Origin: Rhodospirillaceae bacterium
GTDB lineage: Bacteria > Pseudomonadota > Alphaproteobacteria > MPNO01 > UBA2964
DNA: 64,000 nucleotides
Assembly: GCA_002720855.1 (NCBI GenBank)
Contig: PBIN01000015.1
Coordinates: 496,001 to 560,000 of the forward strand
Direction of reading: 5' to 3'
Numbering within the stretch: position 1 is the first letter of the stretch; each line of letters opens with the position of its first letter. Of this stretch, positions 52,873 to 61,917 are shown piece by piece. Under the pieces are notes generated by a model that saw nothing but the letters and a program-made list of their open reading frames with translations, was not told the DNA's origin and ran no database searches. The translations under genes were made by a program, and so were the position numbers.

Positions 52873-53381
52873 TGTCGATGAATTGGTATGTCGTTCAAAC
52901 ACATGCAAATAGCGAAAGAAAAGCGGTTTGGCATTTGCAACGGCAGGGATTTACCGTGTATTTGCCCTGCTACCTAAAACGCTGGAAACACGCGCGAAAA
53001 ACGGAGATGCGTCCAGTTCCGTTATTTCCTAGGTATGTATTTGTAGCGATGGACATTGCCCAAGGTAGCTGGAGGCCGATCCAATCAACAATAGGCGTCA
53101 GTTGCCTCGTCTGCGCTGGAAATCGCCCAACACCGGTGCCGCCCGGAATTGTAGAGGGCATTAAGGCACGCGAGGACGAAAACGGGCTAGTTTCTCTTTC
53201 CGCCGCAAAGGCGTTCTCCAAAGGAGATGCCCTTACCGTTGTAGAAGGCGGATTGTCTGGGGCGAACGGATTTTTCGAGTGCTTCGATGACCAGAATAGA
53301 ATTGTTCTGCTGTTGGAGCTCTTGGGTCGACCATTACGTGTCCATATGCAAGCGGGAGCAGTCGCTGTCGCAACAGCATAG
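52872..53381 (+). CDS. NusG paralogue (RfaH/UpxY-type antiterminator)
   Basis: The 169-residue protein has the NusG N-terminal domain (NWYVVQTHANSERKAVWHLQ, PVPLFPRYVFVAMD) and a C-terminal KOW-type segment (FSKGDALTVVEGGLSGANGF). Specialised NusG paralogues ride with RNA polymerase to silence pauses and terminators in one long operon, often after loading at a DNA element. An ops-like sequence lies 70 bases downstream. ATG 52878 is an equal start that gives MNWYVVQ directly. It is not the housekeeping nusG by length, divergence and context. Confidence 0.9.
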   Translation: MSMNWYVVQTHANSERKAVWHLQRQGFTVYLPCYLKRWKHARKTEMRPVPLFPRYVFVAMDIAQGSWRPIQSTIGVSCLVCAGNRPTPVPPGIVEGIKAREDENGLVSLSAAKAFSKGDALTVVEGGLSGANGFFECFDDQNRIVLLLELLGRPLRVHMQAGAVAVATA

Positions 53382-53387
53382 GACCTT

Positions 53388-53411
53388 CCAGCCGACTATA
53401 AGGTCGGATGG
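53388..53411 (+). other. RNA hairpin after the NusG paralogue
   Basis: CCAGCCGAC (53388-53396) and GTCGGATGG (53403-53411) form a 9-bp stem with one mismatch and a 6-base loop, 6 bases after the NusG-paralogue stop. No T-tract follows, so it is not a normal intrinsic terminator. It could be a pause or processing hairpin ahead of the ops-like site. Confidence 0.5.
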
Positions 53412-53451
53412 ATATCGAAATAACAGCGGTCTGGATGAATTTCACCCGGAC

Positions 53452-53463
53452 TGCGGTAGCGTG
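53452..53463 (+). promoter_or_regulatory. ops-like element for NusG/RfaH-type loading
   Basis: TGCGGTAGCGTG matches the RfaH recruitment site GGCGGTAGCGTG at 11 of 12 positions, with the core CGGTAGCG identical. It lies on the coding strand between the NusG paralogue and the first biosynthetic gene, where such an element should be. The bare 8-base core also occurs by chance inside the first gene (655-662), so position carries part of the weight. Confidence 0.6.
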
Positions 53464-53492
53464 GAAAACTTGATCAAAATAATAGAAAGAAA

Positions 53493-54554
53493 ATGAGTAC
53501 CTCATATTTAGCTTCGGACATAACGGAAATCATCGACCGGCTCGCCGACGATGCATTAATGCTTTCGGGAAAAACCGTATTACTTACAGGTGGGCGGGGT
53601 TTTCTTGGTCGCTACTTCATTGAAATCTTCTCGGGGCTTAACAGAAAGGTATTGGAGAAACCGGTAAATCTGATCGTTCTGGACAATTTTGTAACGTCCG
53701 GCAAGGACGGGGCAAATATTGCGGCTCGAGACAACGTCGAATTGATAGAGCACGATGTCATAAATCCGTACAAATCGGAAAGAGCGCTTGATTACGTTGT
53801 CCATGCAGCCGGCATAGCGAGCCCGTTTTATTATCAGGCCAGGCCTCTTCAGACACTTGATGTTGGGGTTATGGGAACACGCAACATGCTAGAATTGGCT
53901 GAAGAACATAACGCACGGTTCACCTTCTTTTCCTCGAGTGAAATTTATGGAGATCCGGATCCAACTCATGTTCCGACGCCCGAAAGCTACCATGGGCAGG
54001 TAATGTGCCAAAGCGCGCGTGCTTGTTATGACGAAAGCAAAAGGGTGGGTGAAACCCTTTGCTATATTTTTCATACGACTGAAGGAACGAAAACCAGCGC
54101 TATCAGGCCATTTAACATTTTTGGTCCAGGCATGCAGGAAACGGATTATCGTGTTTTGCCGAATTTTGGGAACCGCATTAAAGCAGGCGCTCCGCTTCAC
54201 ATATACGGAAACGGAAACCAGACGCGTACCTTTTGTTATATCACCGACGCAATGGTGGGGTTTTTGCTGGTCATACTAAAAGGGGTGCCAGGCGAAGCAT
54301 ACAATATTGGCAACCCAAAACCAGAAATCTCTATTTTGCAGTTGGCAGAGTATATGGAAAAAGTACTGGGGCGAGAGCTCAAGAAAGATATTATAACCTA
54401 TCCAGACAGTTATCCGGGCGACGAACCAAGTAGGCGGTGTCCCGATATCCGGAAAGCTCGAATGCAGCTACAATTCAGCCCAACAGTTGACTTAGAGGAA
54501 GGTTTACACAGATTCCTCAGTTGGACGGACAAAACCTATTCTGGAGAAATATAA
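53493..54554 (+). CDS. NAD-dependent SDR, UDP-glucuronate decarboxylase-like
   Basis: The 353-residue extended SDR has LLTGGRGFLGRYFIEIF (NAD loop), FFSSSEIYGDPD (catalytic Ser), CYDESKRVGETL (YxxxK) and the RPFNIFGPGM loop. The PESYHGQVMCQSARACYDESKR segment split over residues 159-182 is closest to UDP-xylose synthase/ArnA decarboxylases. It may act on the UDP-uronic acid from the dehydrogenase at 42.3-43.6 kb, or make a keto-sugar for the aminotransferase. It is the first gene after the ops-like site. PseB activity is less likely because PseB has a different active-site pattern. Confidence 0.85.
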   Translation: MSTSYLASDITEIIDRLADDALMLSGKTVLLTGGRGFLGRYFIEIFSGLNRKVLEKPVNLIVLDNFVTSGKDGANIAARDNVELIEHDVINPYKSERALDYVVHAAGIASPFYYQARPLQTLDVGVMGTRNMLELAEEHNARFTFFSSSEIYGDPDPTHVPTPESYHGQVMCQSARACYDESKRVGETLCYIFHTTEGTKTSAIRPFNIFGPGMQETDYRVLPNFGNRIKAGAPLHIYGNGNQTRTFCYITDAMVGFLLVILKGVPGEAYNIGNPKPEISILQLAEYMEKVLGRELKKDIITYPDSYPGDEPSRRCPDIRKARMQLQFSPTVDLEEGLHRFLSWTDKTYSGEI

Positions 54555-54668
54555 AGGACGTCGGAGAAGCGCCGGTAAATATACGACAGATGAAAATTTC
54601 TAAACCTAGTTATCGACACTAAGCCTTATGAGAACTACTCTTAACCCTATAAACAAGGTTTTTGCGCT

Positions 54669-56159
54669 ATGCTTTTAATCGATATGGACCGCTGCACAGA
54701 TGCGGCTCAGGAAACGTGGAAAAAAGAAAATTTTATTGACCGCGTTTCTTCGCTAGAGATGACCACCGCCATTTTCGATTCCAAAGAACGGAATTGGCCG
54801 GTGGAATATCCAGCATATTCCAATCTTTTGGATGCTGCCCGGAATCAAGGCTTAACCGATGAAGAGATGGTCATCGTCGTTGATGGTGACCAAATTGCCT
54901 TTGATGCAGATCTGGTTAGAAAAATCGCATCTCCGCCCACCGGTTGTGACTACTATACTCAGTGGGAGCACTGCCGTATTCCGCTCGGCGTCGGAGCGAG
55001 GGGTTTTCGTGCGGCGACAATCAAGAAAAGCGGCGCCACCTCTCCATCGGCGCATCTAAGCTATATCCAGGAACGGCCACTAATTTTTACCCAGCATTAC
55101 GAAACAGAAACGCGCACCGACTTTATGGGCGCGAAACAAGACACGCGAGCCAATGGTTCTTCCCCCGAAAATTGGGGCGAAACCGCCACAGATGATCGCG
55201 GGTTACCGTCATCTTACGGTTTCGAAACAAAGGCCTGTGCTGAGTTTCCGACCTATATCATGTTCGACCTCACCAATCGATGTAATGCAACCTGCATTCA
55301 CTGCCCACATTCTACCTGGTTTGCGGGCCTTGACGCCAAACCGCATTATTTGGATTACGATATGTTCAAACGTGTGGTGGACGAGTGCGCCGGGCACGAA
55401 ATTCATTTCGTTCGATTTACAGCTGATGGTGAGCCCCTTATTCATCCAAGACTCGTTGAGATGATCGATTACTGCGGTGAAAAGGGCGTGGGACCCACCG
55501 GCTTGACGACGAACGGCTCCCTTCTAAAACCCGAAAAAGCTCAGCTCATCGCAGAGTCTAGGCTCTTTATGATCGACTTTTCACTTGATGGCTTCAGCGA
55601 AGAAACTTTCTCAAAAATTCGGGTTGGCCTCTCCTATGAAAAGGTTATGGAAAACATCAACTATTTGCTTGATTACAAAGCCAAGATTGGATCCAACCTC
55701 CAAGTGATGGTGAGCTTTGTAATCCAGAATGAAAATTTGCACGAGGTCGAAGCATTTAAAGAATATTGGGAACCGAAAGTGGACAAGGTTCTCATTCGCG
55801 GGATCAATACCAATGTGAATTTAGTTGACACAAAGCCGATCGAAGACATGGGGGCAGACGAACGTTGGCCCTGCCCGCACTGGTGGCGCCGCATGGTCAT
55901 AACATCAGATGGGTTGTTAAAGCCGTGTCCAATTGATTGGAATAATGGCACAGCCTACAAACATTTTGACGAGGTTAGCATCCAGGACGCTTGGCATAGC
56001 GACTTCTTCAAAGATCATCGCATGCAGCATCTGAACAATGAGTTTACTGACTGCTCGGTCTGTAAAGGATGTAAAGACTGGACCAATATTCCCTGGGAGA
56101 TGGGATATGAGAAAGTCATTGCAAAGATGAGCGAACAAGAACGGGAAAAAACGGACTAA
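54669..56159 (+). CDS. Radical SAM/SPASM enzyme with truncated nucleotidyltransferase-like N-terminus
   Basis: Residues about 1-165 resemble the second half of an SpsF-type nucleotidyltransferase (VVDGDQIAFDADLVRKI, then DYYTQWEHCRIPLGVGARGF) but lack the N-terminal nucleotide loop. Residues 195-480 are a radical SAM domain with CNATCIHC (Cys205, 209, 212), GLTTNGSLL, and a SPASM tail with cysteines at PCPHWW, PCPIDW and CSVCKGC. So the radical half looks active and the transferase half looks dead. A second gene at 61.9-63.5 kb seems to have the opposite pattern. It probably modifies a sugar or nucleotide-sugar by radical chemistry. The upstream 114-base gap has no clear signal. Confidence 0.85.
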   Translation: MLLIDMDRCTDAAQETWKKENFIDRVSSLEMTTAIFDSKERNWPVEYPAYSNLLDAARNQGLTDEEMVIVVDGDQIAFDADLVRKIASPPTGCDYYTQWEHCRIPLGVGARGFRAATIKKSGATSPSAHLSYIQERPLIFTQHYETETRTDFMGAKQDTRANGSSPENWGETATDDRGLPSSYGFETKACAEFPTYIMFDLTNRCNATCIHCPHSTWFAGLDAKPHYLDYDMFKRVVDECAGHEIHFVRFTADGEPLIHPRLVEMIDYCGEKGVGPTGLTTNGSLLKPEKAQLIAESRLFMIDFSLDGFSEETFSKIRVGLSYEKVMENINYLLDYKAKIGSNLQVMVSFVIQNENLHEVEAFKEYWEPKVDKVLIRGINTNVNLVDTKPIEDMGADERWPCPHWWRRMVITSDGLLKPCPIDWNNGTAYKHFDEVSIQDAWHSDFFKDHRMQHLNNEFTDCSVCKGCKDWTNIPWEMGYEKVIAKMSEQEREKTD

Positions 56160-56237
56160 ACGTTTCTATGGCCCTCCCGCCCGGGCTACCTGCATAAGGG
56201 CATTGATCACAAATAGAGCCACCCGGCTTAAAGACTG

Positions 56238-57413
56238 TTGAGCAAACCACAGCGTACATATCACTACGGTCGGCAAAGCATTAGCGAAGACGACATCGTG
56301 GCCGTTATAGAGACCTTGCGCGCCGACATGATTTCTCAGGGAGAGGTTCTGCCCGACTTTGAGAGAAAGGTTGCAGAATTTTGTGGAGCAAAGTACTGCC
56401 TGGCCGTAAACAGCGGAACATCCGCGCTTCACATAGCGACGAAATCTCTTGGACTAAATAACAATGATTATGGCTGGACGTCAGCAATGTCGTTCGTAGC
56501 TTCTGCAAACGTCATCCGTTACACCGGCGCGTCAGTCGATTTCCTCGATATTTCTCCGAAAACTTTCAACATCACACCAGAGATTCTATCGGCAAAGCTT
56601 GAAAAGGCAGCCAGTCAGAAGCGTCTGCCGCGGGTAATAATTCCAGTACATTTTGCAGGTCAATCATGTGAGATGTCAGAAATCGCCGCTCTAGCAGCAC
56701 GGTACGATATCGCTATTATCGAGGACGCCTGCCAGGCGATGGGGGGGTCCTTCAACGGAAACCGGGTCGGGGACTGCCGCTTTAGCAACGCCGTTTGTTT
56801 TAGTCTACATCCTGTAAAGAGCATTACATCGGGGGAAGGAGGGCTGGTCTTAACCAACGACAGGGATTTGTTTGAGAAAATGGCTTTGCTTCGCACGCAT
56901 GGCGTTGCGCGCGGAGCCAATGTTATGCAAGACGTCGGACCATGGCACACCGAAATGCAAACCGACGGCTACAATTACAGAATTACAGAATTCCAGTGCG
57001 CGCTGGGGCGTAGCCAGCTTAAACGGTTGGAAGAATTCGTTGCCAAAAGGCAGCGCCTTGCAACGCATTATCGTCATCGCCTGGAGAATATACCGCAAAT
57101 TCGACTTCAACAGGTTGATCGACCAGAAGATCATGCCTGGCATATGATGTTGGTGCTTTTCGATTTTGAAGCAATTGGAAAATCGAAAAAGGAGGTGCAT
57201 GCCGACTTTCGCGAACGGGGTGTGAATCTCAACATGCACTATTATCCCATCCACTTGAATCCCTTTTATCAAGATCTGTATGGTTTCTCAGAAGGCGACT
57301 TTCCCGAGGCGGAAAAATATTGGCGGTCCGCATTTACTTTCCCTCTCCACGTCGAACTAGAAGAAACAGACGTGGATTACATTTGTGATTGCGTTGAGGA
57401 AATTGTCACGTGA
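56238..57413 (+). CDS. DegT/DnrJ/EryC1/StrS aminotransferase (PseC-like)
   Basis: The 391-residue PLP enzyme has CLAVNSGTSALHIATKSLG, the PLP-phosphate and ring contacts IIEDACQAMGGSF, and the Schiff-base Lys194 in LHPVKSITSGEGG. PseC and relatives add an amino group to a 4-keto nucleotide sugar. The next genes encode NeuB/PseI-like and PseG-like proteins, which supports this. The start is a TTG at 56238 with only a weak ribosome site; no ATG fits better. Overlaps the NeuB-like gene by four bases (GTGA). Confidence 0.9.
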   Translation: MSKPQRTYHYGRQSISEDDIVAVIETLRADMISQGEVLPDFERKVAEFCGAKYCLAVNSGTSALHIATKSLGLNNNDYGWTSAMSFVASANVIRYTGASVDFLDISPKTFNITPEILSAKLEKAASQKRLPRVIIPVHFAGQSCEMSEIAALAARYDIAIIEDACQAMGGSFNGNRVGDCRFSNAVCFSLHPVKSITSGEGGLVLTNDRDLFEKMALLRTHGVARGANVMQDVGPWHTEMQTDGYNYRITEFQCALGRSQLKRLEEFVAKRQRLATHYRHRLENIPQIRLQQVDRPEDHAWHMMLVLFDFEAIGKSKKEVHADFRERGVNLNMHYYPIHLNPFYQDLYGFSEGDFPEAEKYWRSAFTFPLHVELEETDVDYICDCVEEIVT

Positions 57414-58288
57414 GTGACTTTAAAACCAGAAACAGACAAAACGTAAATATAGGGCCGTTAAGTGTCGGTGATGGACATCCGGTTGCAATTGTGGCGGAAC
57501 TTGGCGTCAATCATCTAGGTGATTTTGGCCGTATGAAGGAAATGATTCATGCGGCGCACGAGAATGGTGCAGACCTTCTTAAATTTCAGACTTATATCGC
57601 GGAGGATCGCTACGACGCGAAAAATAATCCCAAGGGCCAGGCATTTATTGATTTACTGGCTGAGTGGCAGTTTTCGCGAGACCAGGAAGCCGAGCTTTGG
57701 GAATACGCCCGATCCATAAATGCCACTGTTTTTACTTCGCCGTTTGATGAAGCGAGTGTTGAATTCGCAGATTCTCTGGGAAGTGTAGCCTACAAACTTG
57801 CCGCCTTCGAGGTAGTTAATCTAAAGCTCGTGCGAGCCATCGCCCGAAAGGGCAAACCCGTCGTGCTATCGCGCGGCATGACAAATAAATCTGAACTGGA
57901 TGCGTGCCTTAAGGTGCTAGATGAGCATAAAGTTCAATACGTGATACTCCATACGATTTCCTCCTACCCTCTGCAGATGAAAGATAGTCATCTTCGAATG
58001 ATATCAACCTTGAGGGAACTATATGACTGCCCCGTGGGCCATTCCGATCACACGCCTGGCACCGATGTTCCACCTCTTGCGATTGCTGCGGGGGCCAACA
58101 TGATTGAGAAGCATTTCACAGTGAATCCAAAACTTAGGGAATCGGATAATTTCTTCTCCATCACGGGGGACGATCTACGAAAAATAGTATTCGATGCCCG
58201 GGAGACGGAGCGCATACTGGGTAGCGGAAATATGGTGAAGATAGATACCGAAGACTATATGTGGGACTTTCGCCGCCACACCGAATGA
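57410..58288 (+). CDS. NeuB/PseI-family nonulosonate synthase lacking the SAF domain
   Basis: The 292-residue protein is a PEP-condensing TIM barrel: AELGVNHLGDFGRMKEMIHAA, DLLKFQTYIAEDRY, VVLSRGMTNKSEL, VGHSDHTPGTDVPPLAIAAGANMIEKHFT split near 209-238. It would join PEP to a 6-carbon amino sugar, making a 9-carbon nonulosonic acid. Normal PseI/NeuB proteins have about 340-350 residues with a C-terminal SAF (antifreeze-like) domain that reaches into the partner's active site; here the chain ends at about the barrel's last helix. The stop overlaps the next ATG (ATGA) and there is no broken SAF frame after it. Confidence 0.9.
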   Translation: MSDFKTRNRQNVNIGPLSVGDGHPVAIVAELGVNHLGDFGRMKEMIHAAHENGADLLKFQTYIAEDRYDAKNNPKGQAFIDLLAEWQFSRDQEAELWEYARSINATVFTSPFDEASVEFADSLGSVAYKLAAFEVVNLKLVRAIARKGKPVVLSRGMTNKSELDACLKVLDEHKVQYVILHTISSYPLQMKDSHLRMISTLRELYDCPVGHSDHTPGTDVPPLAIAAGANMIEKHFTVNPKLRESDNFFSITGDDLRKIVFDARETERILGSGNMVKIDTEDYMWDFRRHTE

Positions 58289-59337
58289 CAGGCACAGAGA
58301 AAGTATACTTTCGCACACGCGGTGGTCCAAGGCACGGATGGGGGAACGTCTATCGATTGGCAAGTTTTGCAGAATTCTGCCGTACCCATTCAGAAATTTT
58401 TCCTCACTTCATCGTAGAAGGGCCGCCGGAGGTGGCCAATATTTTGACGGGACGGGATTTCGCCGTCACTCGCCTGCTCGACGATTTATCGATTTCGGAG
58501 GAGGCGGAAGTTCTTTCGACACTCCCGCGTGCAAATACTATTGTGATGGAAATGCTGGACGGTCAATACGACCGGCAAAAAATGCTGAAAGAGTTTACCG
58601 ACCAACTGGTCGTTCTAGACGATTTGATGGACCATCGATATTGTGCAGATAAGGTCATCTGTGCACAAAAACTACCAGACTATGGCAATCGTGATATCAG
58701 CGATCTGGAAACGCAATTTTATCTGGGTCTCGATTACTTTGTTCTCGGAAATTTGTTTAAGAAATTCGTTGAAAAAGAAAGGGTCCATAACGCAGATCCG
58801 CGAAAAGCACTTGTTACCCTTGGGGGCGGGCGTTATGACGCGGCATATCTTAAATGCGCGAACGCCCTTGCCCAATTCCCTGATATTGAAGCAACCATTG
58901 TCCTCGGCCCATCGGAGAAAGAGCGGCTTGGAAAGGAAATCTCAAAACTTTTACCAACGGCAAATATTCGAGGGCACGTAGATAACATCGCCGAATTGAT
59001 GTGGAGCCACGACATCGCTATCGTGAGCGCCGGGTATACCAAAATTGAAGCCGCTATTACCCAAACACCTGCTATTATGATTGCCACGCAATGGCATCAA
59101 ATTCCTTTGGGTGACGAATTTCATACCCTGACCGGGATGCCTTTTCTTGGCTATATGAGTTTCTTTTCAGTTTCTTCCTTAAACAAGGCGATCGCGGATT
59201 ATTTGCCTATTCTCGGCCGTCAAGAAGCGGCGCAAAAGGCGTGTCATATTGTCGACGGTAATGGCGAACAGCGCGTGTTTGATCTGATATTCGCTAATGC
59301 TGGGCGGTCATGCCAACGAGCCGCATCTAAAAGCTAG
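58285..59337 (+). CDS. PseG-like UDP-sugar hydrolase
   Basis: The 350-residue GT-B-fold protein starts VYFRTRGGPRHGWGNVYRLASFAEF, matching the PseG N-terminus where a His acts (PseG: RxDxSxxIGxGHxxR type). Later segments LVTLGGGRYDAAYLKCANAL and SAGYTKIEAAITQTPAIMIAT are typical. PseG removes UDP from a 2,4-diacetamido sugar before NeuB-type condensation. The ATG at 58285 overlaps the synthase stop. An earlier in-frame ATG at 58261 lies inside the synthase gene. Acetyltransferase PseH is not seen. Confidence 0.85.
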   Translation: MTGTEKVYFRTRGGPRHGWGNVYRLASFAEFCRTHSEIFPHFIVEGPPEVANILTGRDFAVTRLLDDLSISEEAEVLSTLPRANTIVMEMLDGQYDRQKMLKEFTDQLVVLDDLMDHRYCADKVICAQKLPDYGNRDISDLETQFYLGLDYFVLGNLFKKFVEKERVHNADPRKALVTLGGGRYDAAYLKCANALAQFPDIEATIVLGPSEKERLGKEISKLLPTANIRGHVDNIAELMWSHDIAIVSAGYTKIEAAITQTPAIMIATQWHQIPLGDEFHTLTGMPFLGYMSFFSVSSLNKAIADYLPILGRQEAAQKACHIVDGNGEQRVFDLIFANAGRSCQRAASKS

Positions 59338-59344
59338 CACTGAG

Positions 59345-60904
59345 ATGAGAATTCTCGTTTTACAGCAAGGATCATGGGCTAGAAAATTTGGTATTCCGCT
59401 TGTCGATTACCTGCGTAAAGAATTACCGTCGGCTCAATTCGCAGCGATTATCGTCAACCCAGTTGCTCGAATTGACGTCGAAAACCATGATTTTCCATAC
59501 GCCCACCTCTGGGATCGTTCAGAGGTTGACGATGAAGTCCTGTCGCCCGATTTCGACGAGCGGCATGGACATTTATCTATGGCGGAAATCGAGCAGGATC
59601 TGGATATCGAAAGTGTCTGGCTTCGTTTGATCTACTCCCAACGTTCATTGGTATACACACCAGGAATCAAGCACCGCTACTCATGGGACCAGCAGGTCGA
59701 TGATGCGACCGCGCTTAATGTCGTGCGAAGTTCATACGTCACAGTTAAGAGTATATTCGAAGCTTGGGAACCTGATATCATTATCACGCCTAACTACGTC
59801 TCGTTATTTCACAATTGCCTTTATTACTACGCAAAAAAGCGCGGCGTCGGAATGTGGCGAGTGAATTCAACGCGCATCAGCGGGCAGTACATTCTTACCG
59901 ATGATAATATGCATCGGCTCGCGAGCGTTGTTGCACGATTTAAAAGGGGTGATCTATCAGCAGATTCACTGGAATTCGCTCAAGATTATATCGATAGATT
60001 CCGTGCAGAATATATCCCGCCCGAAAATTATGCGATTTTGAAAAAACGGCAGGTGGAAAGTCGCATCTGGCCATTAGCGAAACGAGCCGTCTTGAAGTTC
60101 TACAAGATTCCCCGCTACCTCTTTTACATGTGGAAACGGAGTATAAATGCTGAATACCCAAAGCTATATCGAACGATTGGTAATCAACCCCTCCTCAGGC
60201 AAATCCGCAATCATATTCTGCAGTTCTATTACACACGACGCGTACACCACCTCAACTACCATTCGCCTCGGGAAGACGAAACATTCGTATATTATCCGCT
60301 AATGTATCAGCCCGAAGAAACTGGAATGTTGTGGGCTCCCTACGCAAACAATCAAATCGAATTTGCACGCCAAATCGCGATGGGCTTACCATCGGGGATG
60401 ACGCTCTACGTCCGGGAACATCCTGCAATGATTGGGCGGCGATCTCCACGCTATTATGAAAAAATTATCAAGACGCCAAACATAAAGTTAATTTCGCCCT
60501 TCTATTCCAATCAAAAGCTTTTAAGAAGTTTAAACAATAAGGCTGTGATTAGCCTTTCGGGAACAACGGGATTCGAGGCCATGCTCGTGGGCAAACCTAT
60601 CCTGCTTTTCGCGGATATGTTTTATGACGCGCTCCCACACTGCCGCAAATTGACTGACCTGACAGAAATTCCTCACGCGATTAAAGAAATGACGGGCTTG
60701 AATTGTGGGGATCAAAAGTTTGAGACCGCACTTTTGGAGTTTATCGCAGCCATCAAAGAAGAATCTTTTGATATGGGTTATGCGTCAATGTGGGGTTTAA
60801 ACCAACAGGGTGATAAATCGGTATTTTTTGAAGCTTTTGCCAACCTGATTAGAAAAATTGAAGCCAACCGATATGAAAAAAATAACATCTCAGCGGCAGA
60901 ATAA
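59345..60904 (+). CDS. Glycosyltransferase-like surface-carbohydrate protein
   Basis: The 519-residue protein looks like a GT-B-type enzyme of the capsule/CDP-glycerol transferase group. The N-terminal half starts MRILVLQQGSWARKFGIPLV and has DIIITPNYVSLFHNCLYY; the C-terminal half has YVREHPAMIGRRSPRYYEKI and ISLSGTTGFEAMLVGKPILLF, typical of sugar-nucleotide binding. The middle (about 220-320) is basic. It lies 7 bases after the PseG-like gene. It probably transfers the nonulosonic acid or another sugar of the same glycan; donor not known. Confidence 0.72.
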   Translation: MRILVLQQGSWARKFGIPLVDYLRKELPSAQFAAIIVNPVARIDVENHDFPYAHLWDRSEVDDEVLSPDFDERHGHLSMAEIEQDLDIESVWLRLIYSQRSLVYTPGIKHRYSWDQQVDDATALNVVRSSYVTVKSIFEAWEPDIIITPNYVSLFHNCLYYYAKKRGVGMWRVNSTRISGQYILTDDNMHRLASVVARFKRGDLSADSLEFAQDYIDRFRAEYIPPENYAILKKRQVESRIWPLAKRAVLKFYKIPRYLFYMWKRSINAEYPKLYRTIGNQPLLRQIRNHILQFYYTRRVHHLNYHSPREDETFVYYPLMYQPEETGMLWAPYANNQIEFARQIAMGLPSGMTLYVREHPAMIGRRSPRYYEKIIKTPNIKLISPFYSNQKLLRSLNNKAVISLSGTTGFEAMLVGKPILLFADMFYDALPHCRKLTDLTEIPHAIKEMTGLNCGDQKFETALLEFIAAIKEESFDMGYASMWGLNQQGDKSVFFEAFANLIRKIEANRYEKNNISAAE

Positions 60905-60941
60905 AAATTTGAAGCAGAAAAATTTTTAAAGAGCGCAACGA

Positions 60942-61895
60942 ATGGCAAAGACCCAGCAAAAAACTGTTGTACGAGAAAACGACATCCGGAGCGACGAATT
61001 CGCCAAACTTGCTGATGATTATTATCACCTAGATTTAAAAAATGTGATTTTCGACAAGGACGGAAAAGATTTCGTTGCCATCGACTGCCCCGCCTGTGGC
61101 GGCACAGATCATGAATTATCAACTGAAATTCACCAGTTTTCATACCGGTTGTGCGAAATTTGCGATACGCTATTCGTAAGCCCGCGACCGACGCCGGAAA
61201 AATTGGGCCGCTGGTATACAGACAGCGAGTACGTCGGAAAAATTCGATTCCAAAATCTAGCGCAACACCGTGACCAGAGGTATGCGAACATCGTTCTCCC
61301 CCGTATTAGTTCTTTTCTTGAAAAAGTCTCTTCGTCACTAAATAAATCCATAACGATACTCGATATCGGGTGAGGCGACGGCTCAACATTGCGCGCCTTT
61401 GATGATCTGTTGGGGAACGATCACAGCGTCAATCTTCACGGTGTCGAGGCCGTAGAAAGCGAACATATTCTATCCGATGGTATCAATATGCATTACGGAG
61501 CCTTCGAGGATCTACTATTCGAAGACAGCTTTGATATCGCCTGCATGATCGAACTCATTGAACATTTATTCGAGCCCGAGGTGGTTTTAAATAAGCTCTT
61601 CGAAACGTTGAAGCCAGGTGGAATCGCGTATCTGTCGACGCCAAACTGGTATGGCGCCGACTTCCAATTTATCGGAGATGCCTACCGAAACCTCCGGGCG
61701 CCGACACATATTCAGTTTTTTAATCCACAGTCCTTAACCCGCTTGATGGAGCGATGTGGCTTTGTAAACGTGGTCATCGATACACCGGGAATACTGGATG
61801 TCTCACTAATTCTGAAACACGCACCAACATTAATTAATCAAATCGATAGCACTGACGAGAGCGGATCGATGCGGTGTATCGCTGTAAGGCCCTAA
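60942..61895 (+). pseudogene. Zn-ribbon SAM methyltransferase with in-frame TGA in motif I
   Basis: One frame of 318 codons is split at codon 144 by TGA (61371-61373). The N-terminal part has a four-Cys ribbon (CPACGG and CEICDTLFVSPRPTP). The C-terminal part continues the methyltransferase: GDGSTLRAFDDLL, then FDIACMIELIEHLFEPEVVLNKL and LKPGGIAYLSTPNW. The stop falls in motif I, ILDIG-stop-GDGS, where Cys, Ser or Ala is normal. TGC or TGT to TGA is a one-base change. Both halves otherwise look intact, so the loss is recent or a read error. Selenocysteine or readthrough is possible but unsupported. Confidence 0.8.
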
Positions 61896-61917
61896 CCACG
61901 TTTCGAGGGTAAGCATA

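Noticed and set aside
61371-61373. Selenocysteine at the in-frame TGA
   Set aside because: No SECIS-like hairpin is obvious just downstream, no sel genes are in view, and motif I of methyltransferases does not use a redox residue.
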